Assembly (NCBI GenBank): GCA_948567375.1
Contig: OX419759.1
Location: 8,400,744-8,464,743 of the forward strand
Source: Lunularia cruciata
Lineage: Eukaryota; Streptophyta; Marchantiopsida; Lunulariales; Lunulariaceae
DNA: 64,000 nt
Reading direction: 5' to 3'
In this document: positions 1 to 11,084 of the stretch, one piece after another
How positions within the stretch are numbered: the stretch's first letter is position 1
Layout: each line of letters opens with the position of its first letter
The notes under the pieces: model-generated
What the model saw: the letters and a program-made list of their open reading frames with translations, nothing else
Told to the model about the DNA's origin: nothing
Databases searched by the model: none
Position numbers and translations under genes: made by a program

Positions 1-665
1 ATTTTGCTCCACAAACTCCTTTAGGGCAACTTGTCTAAGTAACCCATTCTTGAATGGACATTTAGTGACATGATGTCTAATTTGGCAATAATAGAAACAA
101 CCACCATTTTGTCTCAATTTTTCTTTATTTGTAGTGCCAAGTGGTCTCCATTGAATGGCATCAATCTCCATTGGTGTTGGCTCCTCCACCGTTGTGTAGT
201 ATATTAAATATTATAAGCCTTAAATAACATTAAGTGTTATTGCTCTTGATTAGTAGCCTTAAATAACATTCATAGTTAAACAAAACATTCTCTATTGCCC
301 TCGGAAGATTCTTGCCTTAGAAAACCTTGGATTTTGGAAATCAAATTTGGTTTTCTCCTTCTTGAATTGATACTCTCTCTACATGCTCTTGTCGTCAATG
401 ATCTTGTTCATCTAACAATCAAGTAAGGTGCTCAATTTGTTGTTGCATAATAATGATAACCTCGAGCGTTGACACTATGGTTACTATCTATCATACCTCT
501 CCCAATCTATCTTATTATCAACACATAGATGCAACACATCCACCATTCTTCATAAGTTACAACCGGAAGTCCTAAGGAATCTTTGGACAAGGTGATTGTA
601 TTCAAAATGTATCCAAAGCCTGAGATGATGAACTATGTGAAATGATGATAGGGTAATACTTGAAC

Positions 666-1356
666 TGTGACCAGACCTGTCTCTCACTCAGGATAAACCT
701 CTGATGGCTATTGTTGTAGCGTACCATGGACTAAGAAGGCAAGGAACCCAACTCTAGCATACTCCTCCAAGGCTAACACTCCAAGACTCAAGACATTCCT
801 CACTAAAGAACTCAATGAGAGAGAGATAATTGCAAATGAAAGGATGATGAGTATCTTTTCACCCCTTGTTTATATACTTGTGAAATAGTTAGGCACTAAA
901 GTTACTAATTATCATAGTAATTCAAGCTACTAGACTAAAAGTCAAGTAAAGTCAAAAAGTAGAAAGGAATATTCATTTACATGCGTATATTCCACTAAGC
1001 ATATGGTCTTATCTTGACCCAACCACTAAGTCAAGGATTCCTTCACATGGGCTATCCTTGGACTATAGAAGAATCCAAAACAAAAAGGCTTGCGGACCCA
1101 AGAGTTTTCAACTCTTTCCTCAAAGCCAAACACCTAGGAATAATACCAAGTCAATACACTAGAATCCAAAATAATGGTCCTCATCTTTTCTACTTCCTCT
1201 AAAGTAAGGTCCCCTCTATCTTAGCTATGACCAACTTTATCTAATCATGACTAATGTAGAACCATGTTTTATCTCTATATAAATAATATCTGTCAAGTAC
1301 TTGTAATACCGAGCTAAATATCACAATACCACACACATGCACAAATGCGTGTTACA
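666..1356 (+). repeat. Solo LTR of a third LTR family
   Basis: A 691-bp insert in the leader of the flanking chromovirus starts with TG (tgtgaccaga) and ends with CA (gtgttaca). It is absent from the homologous leaders at 31.5 and 36.7 kb, which defines the boundaries. A TATA-like ctatataaat lies near 1275, about 80 bp before the right end, which gives plus orientation. The flanks (tgaac left, aaaac or aaaca right) suggest a decayed target duplication. No internal region and no second copy are present in the window, so the family cannot be named. Confidence 0.6.
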
Positions 1357-1439
1357 AAACACAAAAATCACAATGGTTTGGTGGAAATGGATTTGGTGGT
1401 CCATAAATTCCATCAATCTCATCCCTGCTCTAATACCAA

Positions 1440-1849
1440 TGTAAAAAACCAAGACCAAGGAGAGAAATAGGAGAATGGAAGCTCACCTTGGGACACTTGA
1501 ATGAGGGAAACTCCAAATACCTAGCATGAGCGTCGGCTTTGGTATTTATAGGGATCATACAAGGCTCTTGAGAAGCTTCTCAAGAAGCTTCCTTGAGCCG
1601 CTTTCTTGGAGTGCAAGCCAAGTTAATGAAGAAACTTGTCAAGAAGCTTCCTTCTAGAGGTCGCTTATTTGGCATGCAAGCTAAGCTAGTTGGAAGCTTC
1701 CAGAAGCTACCTACTTGAGCACAAGCTAAGCTAACCGTGAAGCTTCCCAAGAAGCTTCCTAGATACTTTTAGAATATTCTAGGTGAATTTGTCTTATTTG
1801 CTACTTTGTTAGCCCTACTAACTTTATCGCTAAACTCCAAACTTTTACA
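1440..1849 (-). repeat. Chromovirus 5' LTR
   Basis: A 410-bp LTR of the main chromovirus family in minus orientation. It starts tgtaaaaaacc and ends ttttaca on the plus strand. It carries the family features: many GAAGCTTC palindromes and a TATA-like box read on the minus strand near 1545. The primer site just left of it is degenerate (taatacca where tgatacca is expected). Confidence 0.85.
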
Positions 1850-2121
1850 TGGACTCTCTCAGCACCCCTACTTTCCTTCTATTTTGTGGTTGTTGATAGG
1901 CTAGTTCCAAAGAATTATGTGATTGAGGTGGAGGGATAATTTTCTCTTTGGGTGTTATTGTGGTAGACAAGAGATGGTCTAGCTCCATGGGCATAGGATG
2001 GCCTTCCATCCTTTTCTTCACTACCATCAGATTGGACCAGAGGTTTGCAATCTTCCTTGATGGAGCAAATAATGTCAACATATGCTACATTCTCTCTTAG
2101 TTGACCTATCTATTCCTCGAG
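1850..2121 (+). mobile_element. Non-LTR retroelement fragment, left piece
   Basis: The reverse complement of this stretch aligns nearly colinearly with 58125-58395, the part of the minus-strand non-LTR element between its RT and its C-terminal endonuclease-like domain. The fragment is therefore plus-oriented. It stops at 2121, where an LTR element begins, and resumes at 5383. It contains no intact frame. Confidence 0.8.
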
Positions 2122-2752
2122 TGTAATACTATGAGGACAAGAGAACTCTCCAAGAGAAAGACAAGAGAGAAACACATGCTTCACACTCAATACTCCAATA
2201 CCCCAAAGGAGCACCTTGTCTTTATTATATAGCAAAGAGGATTCCCTCGAAGGAAGCTCCATCCTTGGATTAAATGCATGGATTTGTGATATATGATAAT
2301 AATCCTTAGCTCTATATATATATAATATATAATAAGTTCTACCCTTATATTAGTTGTATGTATGGTTGACATGTTGGTTCTGGTCCTACCTAATTGGTCA
2401 AACAAACTTTGACTAAAGAGAATCTTCTTATAGAAATCTCAAAATCACATGGATGAGGTACCATTGGAAAGCTATTGATGAGATATACTTGGAGGGAAGG
2501 AAGGCCAACCCTTACTCCATTGTGGGGGGCAATCTGCACATTTTTAAGTCTAATTCATCCATTTAAACCTTCAACATTGACTTTGAATTTTTCAAGTTAT
2601 TTTTGGTTCCTAGCCTATATAATAGAAGTACTCTTTTGGTGATACTTTTATTTGATCACTTAGTCCATTATATATACATCATCATAATATCCTTCTAGAT
2701 GTTACTTAGCCAATTTTCATCTCTAGATAATATGTCTATTATGCATATTACA
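2122..2752 (-). repeat. Family-2 3' LTR
   Basis: A 631-bp LTR starting tgtaatact and ending atattaca on the plus strand. It is related along most of its length to the solo LTRs at 37281-38025, 38999-39586 and 52951-53697. A TATA-like tatataataaag is readable on the minus strand near 2225. It is shorter than the ~745-bp minus-strand solo copies and so is partly deleted. Confidence 0.8.
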
Positions 2753-2824
2753 AACGTCTCTCCTTTTAAGATGAATCGTCCTTGTCGCAAAGTTGTTGCT
2801 CAAAAGATTTCACTAACCCTTATG

Positions 2825-3213
2825 CATGGATCAAGTTGACTATTTACTCCCATGTTGCCTCATACAGTGAGTACTCTTTCCATTGTACAAGATATTCCAC
2901 ATGCATATGGTGATTATCCCAGATGCATTTGTGAAGAATGTGTTTGATATCATATTCCTCCATGCCATCAATAAGTGTTGGACAAGGTCAAATGTCTTGT
3001 ATGGAAGGAAAGTGGAGCATATCTGCATAGTAAAGAGACATTGAATATTGGATGGATCTTCATGCTTGACAATAGCTTGAGGTGATAAGCCATTGCGCCA
3101 ATTTGACAAAGAATGTGAAAAGGTCCAATAAAACAAGATCTGAGCTTATAAGAACCAACTAAATGTGAGGTTGATTTTTGACAGCCAAACTTGATCCCAA
3201 CATTAAACTCCAT
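2825..3213 (-). pseudogene. Integrase C-terminal region and chromodomain, family 2
   Basis: On the minus strand, a stretch ending near 2968 reads like the region after integrase (RSCFIGPFHIL, then NPIFNVSLL-like residues), typical of the GPY/F module. Further on, in another frame, EYLVQWKEYSLYEATWE followed by a stop is a clear chromodomain core with the aromatic and acidic residues expected of chromoviruses. The two pieces are in different frames, so the gene is broken. In living relatives the chromodomain directs integration to methylated histone marks. That role is inferred from the family. Confidence 0.7.
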
Positions 3214-3429
3214 GTGCTAGCGGTGTGCATTCGCATATTGCATCTATCGATTCTGGGTGATTTGTAACCTATGCTTGGCATTCTTCACACCTTGTTGGAT
3301 ATCGAGAAACAAAAGTGTTGATAACATCAACCTTGGTAGCCATTGGATGAATCTTCATCAAGCTCAAAGATGTGAAATGATGTTCTCCATACATGAGGAA
3401 ACATAGTGTGACCTATGTGGATGCATTCA

Positions 3430-3840
3430 TTGAATTATTGTACGCAAATTCCACCAATGGAAGTAAGGTGTCTTGTCTCTCTTGCTCATCTAAGGTGAAG
3501 CCCCAGAGCATATCTTTAATAGTGCAATTAGCCCACTCTAAGTCATGGACATGGCCAATTTGGTTTTGAAGAAACCAAAAAGTGTTCTCCAAAACAAGCT
3601 AGTGAATTGAGTGCCACTACTAATTATGAGCACTCAAGACAAGCAATGGTGAGAAAAGACTGCATCTAAGTACGATTGAGCTAGTTGTGGAGCAATCACA
3701 TCCTTGGTGGTAGGATGCACGTGAATCATTTTGCTGAGTTGGTCAACAAAGACTACAATGGAATCAAACCTTGAGGTGGTCTTGGGCAATTTACAAACTA
3801 GTTCATGCTTACTTGTTCCTATTCTTATGTAGGAGTGGGG
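3430..3840 (-). pseudogene. Integrase core remnant, family 2
   Basis: The minus strand encodes pieces typical of Ty3/gypsy integrase core: a VVFVDQLSKMIH-like strand, APQLAQSYLDAVFSHH, then VLI followed by QFTS and FW residues. These match the segment around the first two catalytic aspartates. The second aspartate position appears changed and stops occur further on, so it is a fossil. It lies between the chromodomain and the RNase H remnant, as expected for the element's order. Confidence 0.6.
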
Positions 3841-4873
3841 AGGAGGTGAAGGAGTCTTATGGGGTCTTGATAAGAAGCTTCATTCTTTTATAGAGTAGGC
3901 ATCTATGAATTTATTCCATCTCACCATTGCTCATCTTGGGCCAATAATAATGGCATTTGACTACATCCAAGGTCATGTCTACTCCAACATGACTTACAAT
4001 AGCAGAATCATGATATTTTGCTAGGATGTTAGTTCTTATATTCATGGGATCCAAGATCCACAACTTGCCATCATGAAAGGTGAGTCCTTAGGTGGTAGTG
4101 ACACCTTTGGATGATTGAGCTTCTACAATCTATGGATCAATTTTTGTAGCAGTAAGAATCTTTGGCCAGAATTGAGGGTTCATTTTGACCTCCACCACCA
4201 AATTGTTTGCCATTGGCATTTGGGTGAATGCATTTGCAAGTTGCTTCTTGCCTTCCACATATGTGATTATCATGTTGAACCATTTTTTCCACTCTACGCA
4301 CCGAATCTATCAACAAGAAAGATCTTTTTGTGTCTTGAGGTAGACTACATGTTTGTGGTCTATCTCCACTACAAATCCTTTCTCACCAAGATAGTGCTTC
4401 CAATGCTTTGTTGCAAGGACAATGGTCAAATTTTTACATTCAATGGTGTGATAGTTTCATTTTGCCTATAGCAACTTACAAGAGAAATATGCAATTGGGT
4501 GCCATCCATCATGCTACTCTTATTGCATGACTACTCCTATTGCTACACTTGATGCATCTATAGCCAACTTGATTGGACATTTTGGGTCATACTATTTCAA
4601 GATTGATGCATGTAGTAATGCATTTTTTTGATTCTTGAAAGGTCAATTCTTATGTGGTTCCCCATATCCACTTCTTTCCATTGCACAATAGTGCTATTAG
4701 GGGTTGTGTAACATTGGAACAATTCTTGATGAATCGATGATAAATCTCATCAATCATGATAAACTCTTGAGTTGATTTTGATCTTCTAGAGCACTCCATT
4801 TTTGAATGACCTCTACTTTATCTATTAACACTTGAGTACCTTTTGCACTTACTCTATGCCATAAAGGTCTATT

Positions 4874-5191
4874 TCAGTTGCCAAACTCACACTTTGAGAT
4901 TTTGGCATACAGTTGATTTTGTCGTAGAATCTTGAGGACTTCTTGTACATGTTGCTTGTGCTTTGTCATCATCCTATTATAGACTAAGATGTCATCAAGG
5001 AAAATTATGATAGATTTATCCAAGTATGGATCAAATATGTCATTCATCAAACTTATGAAAGTGGTTGGAGTGTTGGTGAAGCTAAATGGCATCACCAAAA
5101 TACTCAAAGTGACTATACATTCTTTGAAAGGCCATTTTGTGTATGTCTTCCTCCATAATCTTGATTTTGTTGTACCTACTCCGCATATCAA
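4874..5191 (-). pseudogene. Reverse transcriptase fragment, family 2
   Basis: A 105-residue open stretch on the minus strand carries the palm of a Ty3/gypsy [22 protein letters not shown], then [12 protein letters not shown], the FLDD form of the YxDD catalytic box, followed by [23 protein letters not shown]. Residues before it (upstream to about 5210) include a fingers remnant in another frame. The enzyme would copy element RNA into DNA, but the frame is truncated on both sides and is not functional. Confidence 0.8.
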
Positions 5192-5254
5192 GTTAGGTGA
5201 AGTGCTTTAGCTCATTGATTGATCAAACAAATTAGATTATTTTCAACTCTTGCT

Positions 5255-5382
5255 CCATTAGTAGAAGTACTCTTTTGGTGATACCTCTATTTGATCTACT
5301 TAGTCCATCATATATAACATCCTTCCAGATGTTACCAAGCCAATTTTCACCTTTAGATAATATGTCTAGCTATTTGTATTAC
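5255..5382 (-). repeat. Truncated family-2 5' LTR
   Basis: 128 bp matching the right-hand end of the family-2 LTR (from ttagtagaagtactcttttggtg to the terminal gtattaca). It directly abuts RT sequence, showing that a deletion joined the LTR to pol and removed gag and protease. Confidence 0.75.
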
Positions 5383-5630
5383 ATCTGACCACTAGAGCAT
5401 ATTTTTACTCTTGCTCCAACAAGGGTGTAGGCTCTTAGATCCTAGCTTGACCATGCATAGGGCATTCCGACTCACACCAGCCACTTTTTTCTACAATGAT
5501 TAGGTCTCACTTAAGTTTGGTACACCCATTTTCTTCTTTGTTTCTCACTTGTGAGTGTGGTTCTCCACTATATGCAACACCGGTCCATATGATATGGTGT
5601 CCTTATGGAAGATAAAAGATATCTACCCAT
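5383..5630 (+). mobile_element. Non-LTR retroelement fragment, right piece
   Basis: This continues the fragment at 1850-2121 after the LTR-element insertion. It aligns to the reverse complement of about 57870-58120, the endonuclease-like C-terminal region of the 57-60 kb copy, for example at ggcattccgactc and cacttgtgagtgtggtt. Similarity in this orientation ends near 5630, where sequence of opposite orientation begins. Confidence 0.8.
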
Positions 5631-6790
5631 CTACTAAACTCTCTAGCCTGACCCAATGTCCTACACCGTTGTAATCGAGTGGACTCTGTGGTATCTTGTG
5701 GCGATGCTTGTCTCCTAAATCGTGTAGCCCTAACAGACTCCTCCTGAAGGGCCGCCCAATCCCCCGCTCTGAATCAACAAAATCTAGCAGCTACCTCTCT
5801 CTGCCCCGCACGCCCTCCTCTAGCATAACAAAAACACCATCGAGGGAGTAAGAGGAATAGGAACCATGCTAACTCGTCCAAGGGATCACGTGTCAAACAA
5901 TCGAGTGGTAGGCAAAAAGCCTATCTAGCCTCATCATGGAGTGTGAAGGGTAGCTTATGGAATAAACGATGACATGGAAAACTAGTCTCAAATAACTCCA
6001 ATATGCAACCCGCCTGTGAAGCTAACCACTCTCACGACTCGATCGGTATCCCTGGAACGATAAACAAAGGGATAGAAGAAGCGTGCGTAATCCTTAATGT
6101 CATTGTAGTCGATGTGGTCGCTCGTCTCACGTGGGCATCCCAAGTGGTCCAATCATAGTCCTTGTACATCCTTCGCACATGGGTCTTTACCCCTTGCAAA
6201 GTAAAGCATCGGTGATACACCGGGCATGGTGTATCCCGAGCCACTCTAGGCGACCCCACATGGGAAGGAGTAGCCATGGCTAGCACAAGAATAATGATAG
6301 TAACACATGCTACTCCTCTCCATATCTCCCCATATCTGCAAAACCACAACCCCTCACATCACAATTCACATAAGAAAACAATCTCTCCAAACCCTAAAAT
6401 CTATAGACTCTCATAACTTTCAATTTCCATCTCCAAAATTTTCAAACTGAATTCCCATGGAACTTAATAATGAAAACCAAGAAATTGAAAATGGAAATTC
6501 CAGACCCATCACTCTCAATGTATAATAATCACTCTAAATCCTAAAAAAGCTAAAAATCCGCATAACTTTCTACTCCATTCTCCATAGTCTTCAATTAGGT
6601 GCCAATGGAATCTAAATTGAAAACCAAAGAGAATCAATTGTTCACTCGAGTGCTATATGCTAGAGAGCACTCCGAAATTATAGATATCTTCTCACTTCTC
6701 TCACTCTCCTCTCCTGTCTCCACACTCTCCCGCAGCTCACTCAGTATCGGACTATCCTTTGATACATGGAGCTCATTTAATCATTAACAA
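5631..6790 (-). mobile_element. Non-LTR retroelement 5' region, inverted relative to neighbour
   Basis: From 5631 the sequence aligns colinearly with about 59765-60790, the 5' third of the minus-strand non-LTR element, so orientation switches to minus here. It includes the N-terminal finger-coding stretch (6032-6349) and a leader with the phrase aaccctaaa near 6390. The abrupt head-to-head join with the plus-oriented piece ending at 5630 shows a rearrangement, not a simple 5' truncation. Confidence 0.75.
6032..6349 (-). pseudogene. N-terminal C2H2-finger region of non-LTR element
   Basis: The 105-residue frame reads ...ARDTPCPVYHRCFTLQGV, then KTHVRRMYKDYDWTTWDAH. The spacing resembles a C2H2 zinc finger (C-x2-C, F, G-V, H) in which the second Cys and the final His read as Tyr, both explained by single G-to-A or C-to-T changes. 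Such fingers lie in front of RT in restriction-like-endonuclease non-LTR elements (R2/NeSL/Utopia types), where they help bind target DNA. The homologue near 60.3 kb keeps CIVC. Function here is lost. Confidence 0.6.
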
Positions 6791-8340
6791 AATTTAATCA
6801 ATAACAAGAAATACAATACCATTGCATGCAGAGTAGTGAGGATCTTGTGACAATTTGGTACTCCATAAGAGCATGGCGCATATGCCCAACTTTCATTGAC
6901 CCGATGTGTTTCTAAATAAAATAACATTTACGGTCTTGAAATGGAATTTCATTTTTTATTTTATATAATTTTATTATAAATGATCTTCTATTTTCTATTT
7001 TATTTAAAATGAATAGTTATTATTTAAGGTAAAAAGAGTTGATTGCGACCTCAAAACATCTAACTTATGTTATCCAAATTTATATAATTATTTTCTATTA
7101 TTATAATTTAATTAAACTAATAAACTTTATTTAAATTTTTATTTCTATTAAAAAAAATTTACTCTAAATCAAAGAAAATGCATATAAAAAATAATTATAC
7201 TACTAAGTAAAAATATATAAAATAAATTTTATTGATATGTAATATATCTGGGACGAAAATTAGATTATTTTCAATATATTAGATTACCAAATATATTATT
7301 ATTATTATTCCAAAACTATTCTCGTAACTCTATTGGCGAGCAAGAGGTGTTAACTCTTTCCAGGATAGTCTCGATGGTGCGCACGAAATAGGCTGTAGGT
7401 TTGCGCTATTTGTGGGGAGGAGAGTGTGGCGATTCTTCACATAAGGGCTGTTCGAGAGGTTCGAACCCAACTTAAGATAAACACGAGAATTTATCGGGAA
7501 TAGTAAATGCAAACACTATTAAATATTCAAATACGAGTAATATGAATATTTATTCCTATATTACGGTATTAAATTACAAATCTAAATATAATTAATTGTA
7601 AAATTAAATAATTCTGTTACATGAGTACCCACAGAAACCTACTTGTCTGAAAAGGTCATCGATATGGTAAACGGGAGACCTTCCCTACCCCTTTCCGATT
7701 AACGATTTAACATTTTCGATTAGTATTTGACGTCCTATACTGACTTCCACATTAACGGCTGTAAATATAAGGCACTACAAAACGTAGGTCTCCGAAACCT
7801 AATGCCGTAGGTTCAAGTCCTACAGTCCTGCGAAGGATGCATGATTAATTAAGTCGGTCTAGAAACATCTGAAATTGATATGTGATATAGTGGCCTACTC
7901 ATGGTCCACTTTACGACGGTGTCTTCCCATCCTTCTTCTTATCCTTCGAGAAATCCAGAAGTTGCACACAGTACCCTGCGTCGTCATATTCATCAGGCAC
8001 GCGCTAAGGGATGGAATGTGAGTATCACAAAGTGTAATGGTGATGCAAGTCGTCTATGCCTACTCTAGATGCCGCGTCTCACGGCAAAACATGTGAGTGT
8101 CCGTTGCTGTTCCACGTTGTAACGAGAAGTTGTCAGGGCATCAAATCTAAAAGGAGGATTTCCCTGTTTCTACGAGTAGACGTCAAATTAATACCATTAG
8201 CCAATAATACTTGTATTGTTGGCTTTTACGAAATAGTTGAGAAATCCAATTTTCATCATAAGTCAAAGCTCGTAAATGCCGACCGCATAGGATAACAAGA
8301 AGGAAGGGGCGACCCATCAACCCGACAAGGACCACACATT
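6791..8340. other. AT-rich intergenic sequence
   Basis: About 1.5 kb with no recognisable protein. 6950-7320 is very AT-rich; 7320-8340 has more balanced composition and contains the tRNA-like relic at 7778-7828. Two short open stretches (7330-7512 minus, 8056-8295 plus) show no familiar motif and are judged chance. Confidence 0.6.
7778..7828 (+). pseudogene. tRNA-like relic (plastid trnW-like anticodon and T arms)
   Basis: A perfect 5-bp anticodon stem (taggt/accta) encloses the 7-nt loop ctccgaa, which has T at position 33 and the triplet ccg. It is followed by a perfect 5-bp T stem (gtagg/cctac) around ttcaagt. This half resembles plastid trnW-CCA from memory, with the anticodon shifted by one transition; a trnR-CCG origin is possible too. 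The D arm and acceptor stem cannot be matched, so it is not a working tRNA. It may be a scrap of organelle DNA. Confidence 0.45.
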
Positions 8341-8556
8341 AAAGTCATCAGAAGTCATTTAATGAGAGGAAGATGCTGTCCTAATTAATTGTATTGGAGC
8401 GTAGTGCTAACAAAAGTCATCAGAAGTCATTTAAGGAGTGGAAGATGCTGTCCTAATGCGTTGTATTGGAGCGTACTGGTAACAAAAGTCATCAGAAATC
8501 CTTTAATGAATGGAAGATGCTGTCCCATTGCGTTGTATTGGAGCGTAGTGCTAGCT
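8341..8556 (+). repeat. Tandem repeat, 72-bp period, three copies
   Basis: Copies start at 8341, 8413 and 8485 with aaagtcatcagaa and share the phrase gaagatgctgtcc...tgtattggagcgta. Spacing is exactly 72 bp between copies, a multiple of three. Only the third unit and its downstream flank are open in one plus frame (from 8466). Whether this once encoded a 24-residue repeat is uncertain. Confidence 0.85.
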
Positions 8557-8584
8557 ATGATGTAAGGTCTAACTATGAAAAATT

Positions 8585-8700
8585 GAAGAAAGGCGACCAC
8601 TTAGGAAAAACGAAAGATACGAAGACTCCCATCATCAAGCCGTACAAGGGAGGGCAAAAAAGGTAACATGAGGCTAAGCCCCAATAGAGTCAGTTATATA
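8585..8700 (+). repeat. Short dispersed repeat shared with 57.2 kb
   Basis: About 100 bp resembles 57215-57310 in the same orientation, ending in the shared phrase gaggctaagcccca/gaggctaggcccca. A plus-strand frame here reads KLKKGDHLGKTKDTKTPIIK and then a short basic tail before a stop. It could be the tail of a dispersed element or a protein-coding remnant. No family is recognised. Confidence 0.45.
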
Positions 8701-10127
8701 ACTAGATCGATAGTTGTGTATATATTTTTAGAGTAGAAAGTTTTCAACGACTGAAATGCGAGGTGTTTCATTCACGTTTGAAATTTTGACTTTTCTATCG
8801 AGAAGCCGTTAGCTATGGTTTTCAATATCTAGTTGTATGAGAACGGGATATCATTGACATAAATTAATTTGATCACTAAATTATTCCAAACTGTGCTAAT
8901 TATTTTCTTTTCAAAAGTAGGCATGTGCAAATAAAAAAGTACAAGTTTCCTTGAAAAAGTGTATATATCTGATCAGATATCACATGTAATTTTATTTCCG
9001 TTGGAATCTTTAAAGATAACAATATATTTTTAGTAGTATTTTTATTTAACCAGTACCAAAAATAAAATTATCTTGATTCTTTGTAACAAATTTAAATCTA
9101 TTCTATAATGAGCAACTTAAAACCTCAAGACCTAAATTGATATTTTTAGTCTTTTCACTTGGTGATAACATTAGGTCAAGTATTATCAAATCTAGACTAG
9201 ATGAACTTCAAGACCAAATATATCATGTAATTCTATTATGTAAACATTTATAAATTTTACTTATAAGTTGAATCTCTTTATATGCAAATTCAAATTACTA
9301 GTCAATGTTACTAGTACAAGAAATAGGGTTCTAGATCCCACTTTGTAATAACATATAAAACCAAAACTTTCCACTCAATAAATTAGAATATTAAGGCAGA
9401 TACTGAATATTCTTAATATATGGAGTTAAAAAAATTTGGTTGTATATGTTATCCAAAGTGGGATCTAGGATCTTACTTTTACAATAATATTGAAAATTTT
9501 GCATAGTGGTGATGGTTGAGGTGTATTCATATACTCGCATATCTAATTTAGACTTTACACTAAATCTATGCTAATTTACTTATATATTTCCTTCAATTTA
9601 GTCAAACATAGACTTGACAACCTCAACCTCTTCAAGAACTCTCTTCTACTTCTTGAGAATATGGTTCTTCTAAATTCTTGGTTAATCTTTATCATTTACA
9701 TCTTATTTGTACTTAAATTCAAGGTATTGTAGTTTTCCTAATGAAAATAGACTTAATCAAAGTAAAAAATAAATCAGTATTTTAATATTAGTGGAATAAA
9801 TATCAATAATATACAATATTGTGCATATGCTTCTATGTTTTACTTCCTTTTTGGATATTATTTTCTACTAAATAAATTTGATTACTTTGTAGCAAAACAT
9901 TGAGTCTTTGCTGTCTACTATTAAGAACCAAAGATATTATGTTGTTTCATAAAGGTGAATACTCTAGAGAGATAGTATTTCCTTATGAAGTGGTCTTCTT
10001 ACTAAAATTTTGTAATCATTACTTATAGTTAACTATTTCCAATAATAATTTAAGAAAAAATAATAATTTACTATGCTAAAAGGTAGAAGCAAAGATTTCA
10101 AAAATATGCCTCTACTAGTTTTTTTTA
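8701..10127. other. AT-rich sequence, no gene seen
   Basis: 1.4 kb of AT-rich DNA with poly-A/T runs. No long frame, splice-supported exon or recognised repeat was seen. Confidence 0.6.
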
Positions 10128-10262
10128 AATAACTTTGTTATGATAGAGTACTTATGTATGTCATATATAGATGTGTACTTACGTTTGCCATGCATAAATA
10201 TGGGACTAGTTTTTCCATGTAGAGGTGTGCACCTAAGTTTCTAACATATAATTATGGTGATC
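10128..10262. repeat. 27-bp tandem array, first locus (about five units)
   Basis: Units fall in a strict 27-bp register: starts at 10128, 10155, 10182, 10209 and 10236. The best-preserved unit (10182) is close to unit 1 of the larger array at 11980, sharing gtttgccatgcataaatatg. Units are diverged, so the array is old. 27 bp equals nine codons, but this locus has no frame open across all units. Confidence 0.75.
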
Positions 10263-11084
10263 TAATGTCAACCAAAGAGTGATAGGATGGTAAGTAATAG
10301 GTTGTTCCCTTGAGGATACATGTAAAAATAGCTAGAATTAAAGAGAAGTGTCACTATCTTGCAATTTTTTTATTATTTCCTATTTAACTTTTTGGAAAAA
10401 AAACACTCCCAAAAGAGGTGTCACTCCTTGTGCCACACTATAGAAAAGGGGAAAATAAAGATTACTTTCACCACAAGTAGGTTCCAAATTATTATTGAAG
10501 GTTATCATTCACTCCACTCCAACAGGCACTTCACTCTAAAGGCTTTGACTCTGAAGACTAGTGTAGTAGAAAGGACAAGTCCAATTGAGTCTTTGTATCA
10601 AGAAAATTTCTTGCTTTTTGATTTTGTGGCAAAATTTCTTGCTTTTTGATTTTGTAAGTGCCAACGCTCCAACTCATCTTTGATCCTTGCACTACTTCAC
10701 TCCTTCAAAACCGTAGGGATCACACACTTCAAACAAGTATAAATGTTTCTCTACACTCAAGCACTTGTGTTCCTACTATGAAGATTCCTCACCACTACTC
10801 AACAAAGATGTTCAATAGATAGTCAATATGCAAACAAACTACAACAAAGAACTTGGTTATGAAAAAGTGAACTCAATTTATAATGGACTTAAGCATTGAA
10901 TCTTTTCTCTAGCTCAACTCCAAAGGGATCTAATTGTGAAAGTACTCCAAAGTTCTTCTTCCTACATATACACTATAGAATTTGATTATAATTTATCTTA
11001 TGCTAAGCATAAATATCTAGGTAAATTAGGCACCTTACATGTGTCATAGAAGGTGTTAGGTCTTCTCCAAATTTACAACTCCAA
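10263..11084. other. Intergenic sequence, no gene seen
   Basis: A plus frame of 96 codons at 10359-10649 has low-complexity composition and no known motif. It contains an internal repeat (ttcttgctttttgattttg twice, near 10609 and 10636). Judged non-coding. Confidence 0.55.

Larger units (their letters stand above)
1..1849 (-). mobile_element. Chromovirus 5' part (gag, PBS, LTR), runs off window
   Basis: This is the 5' third of a minus-strand Ty3/gypsy chromovirus whose pol lies to the left of the window. Bases 1-185 match the gag C-terminus/zinc-knuckle region of the minus-strand copies near 35.6-35.8 kb, and 270-665 match their gag N-terminus and leader. The middle of gag is missing at about 190-270. 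The leader is interrupted by a foreign solo LTR at 666-1356 and resumes up to a degenerate initiator-Met primer site (about 1426-1438) and the LTR at 1440-1849. Frames are broken by many stops, so no protein is expected. The right-hand flank is tggac; its partner duplication would lie outside the window. Confidence 0.85.
2122..5382 (-). mobile_element. Family-2 chromovirus, internally deleted
   Basis: A second Ty3/gypsy family in minus orientation. From right to left it has a truncated 5' LTR (about 5255-5382), RT (4874-5191), a decayed RNase H (about 4350-4860), integrase (about 3430-3840), a post-integrase GPY/F-like region (2968-3213), a chromodomain (about 2825-2960) and a 3' LTR (2122-2752). 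Gag, protease and most of the 5' LTR are gone. It splits a non-LTR element whose halves end at 2121 and begin at 5383. The flanking pentamers tcgag and tctga sit at the same point of the intact homologue near 58120 and look like a decayed target duplication. Confidence 0.8.
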
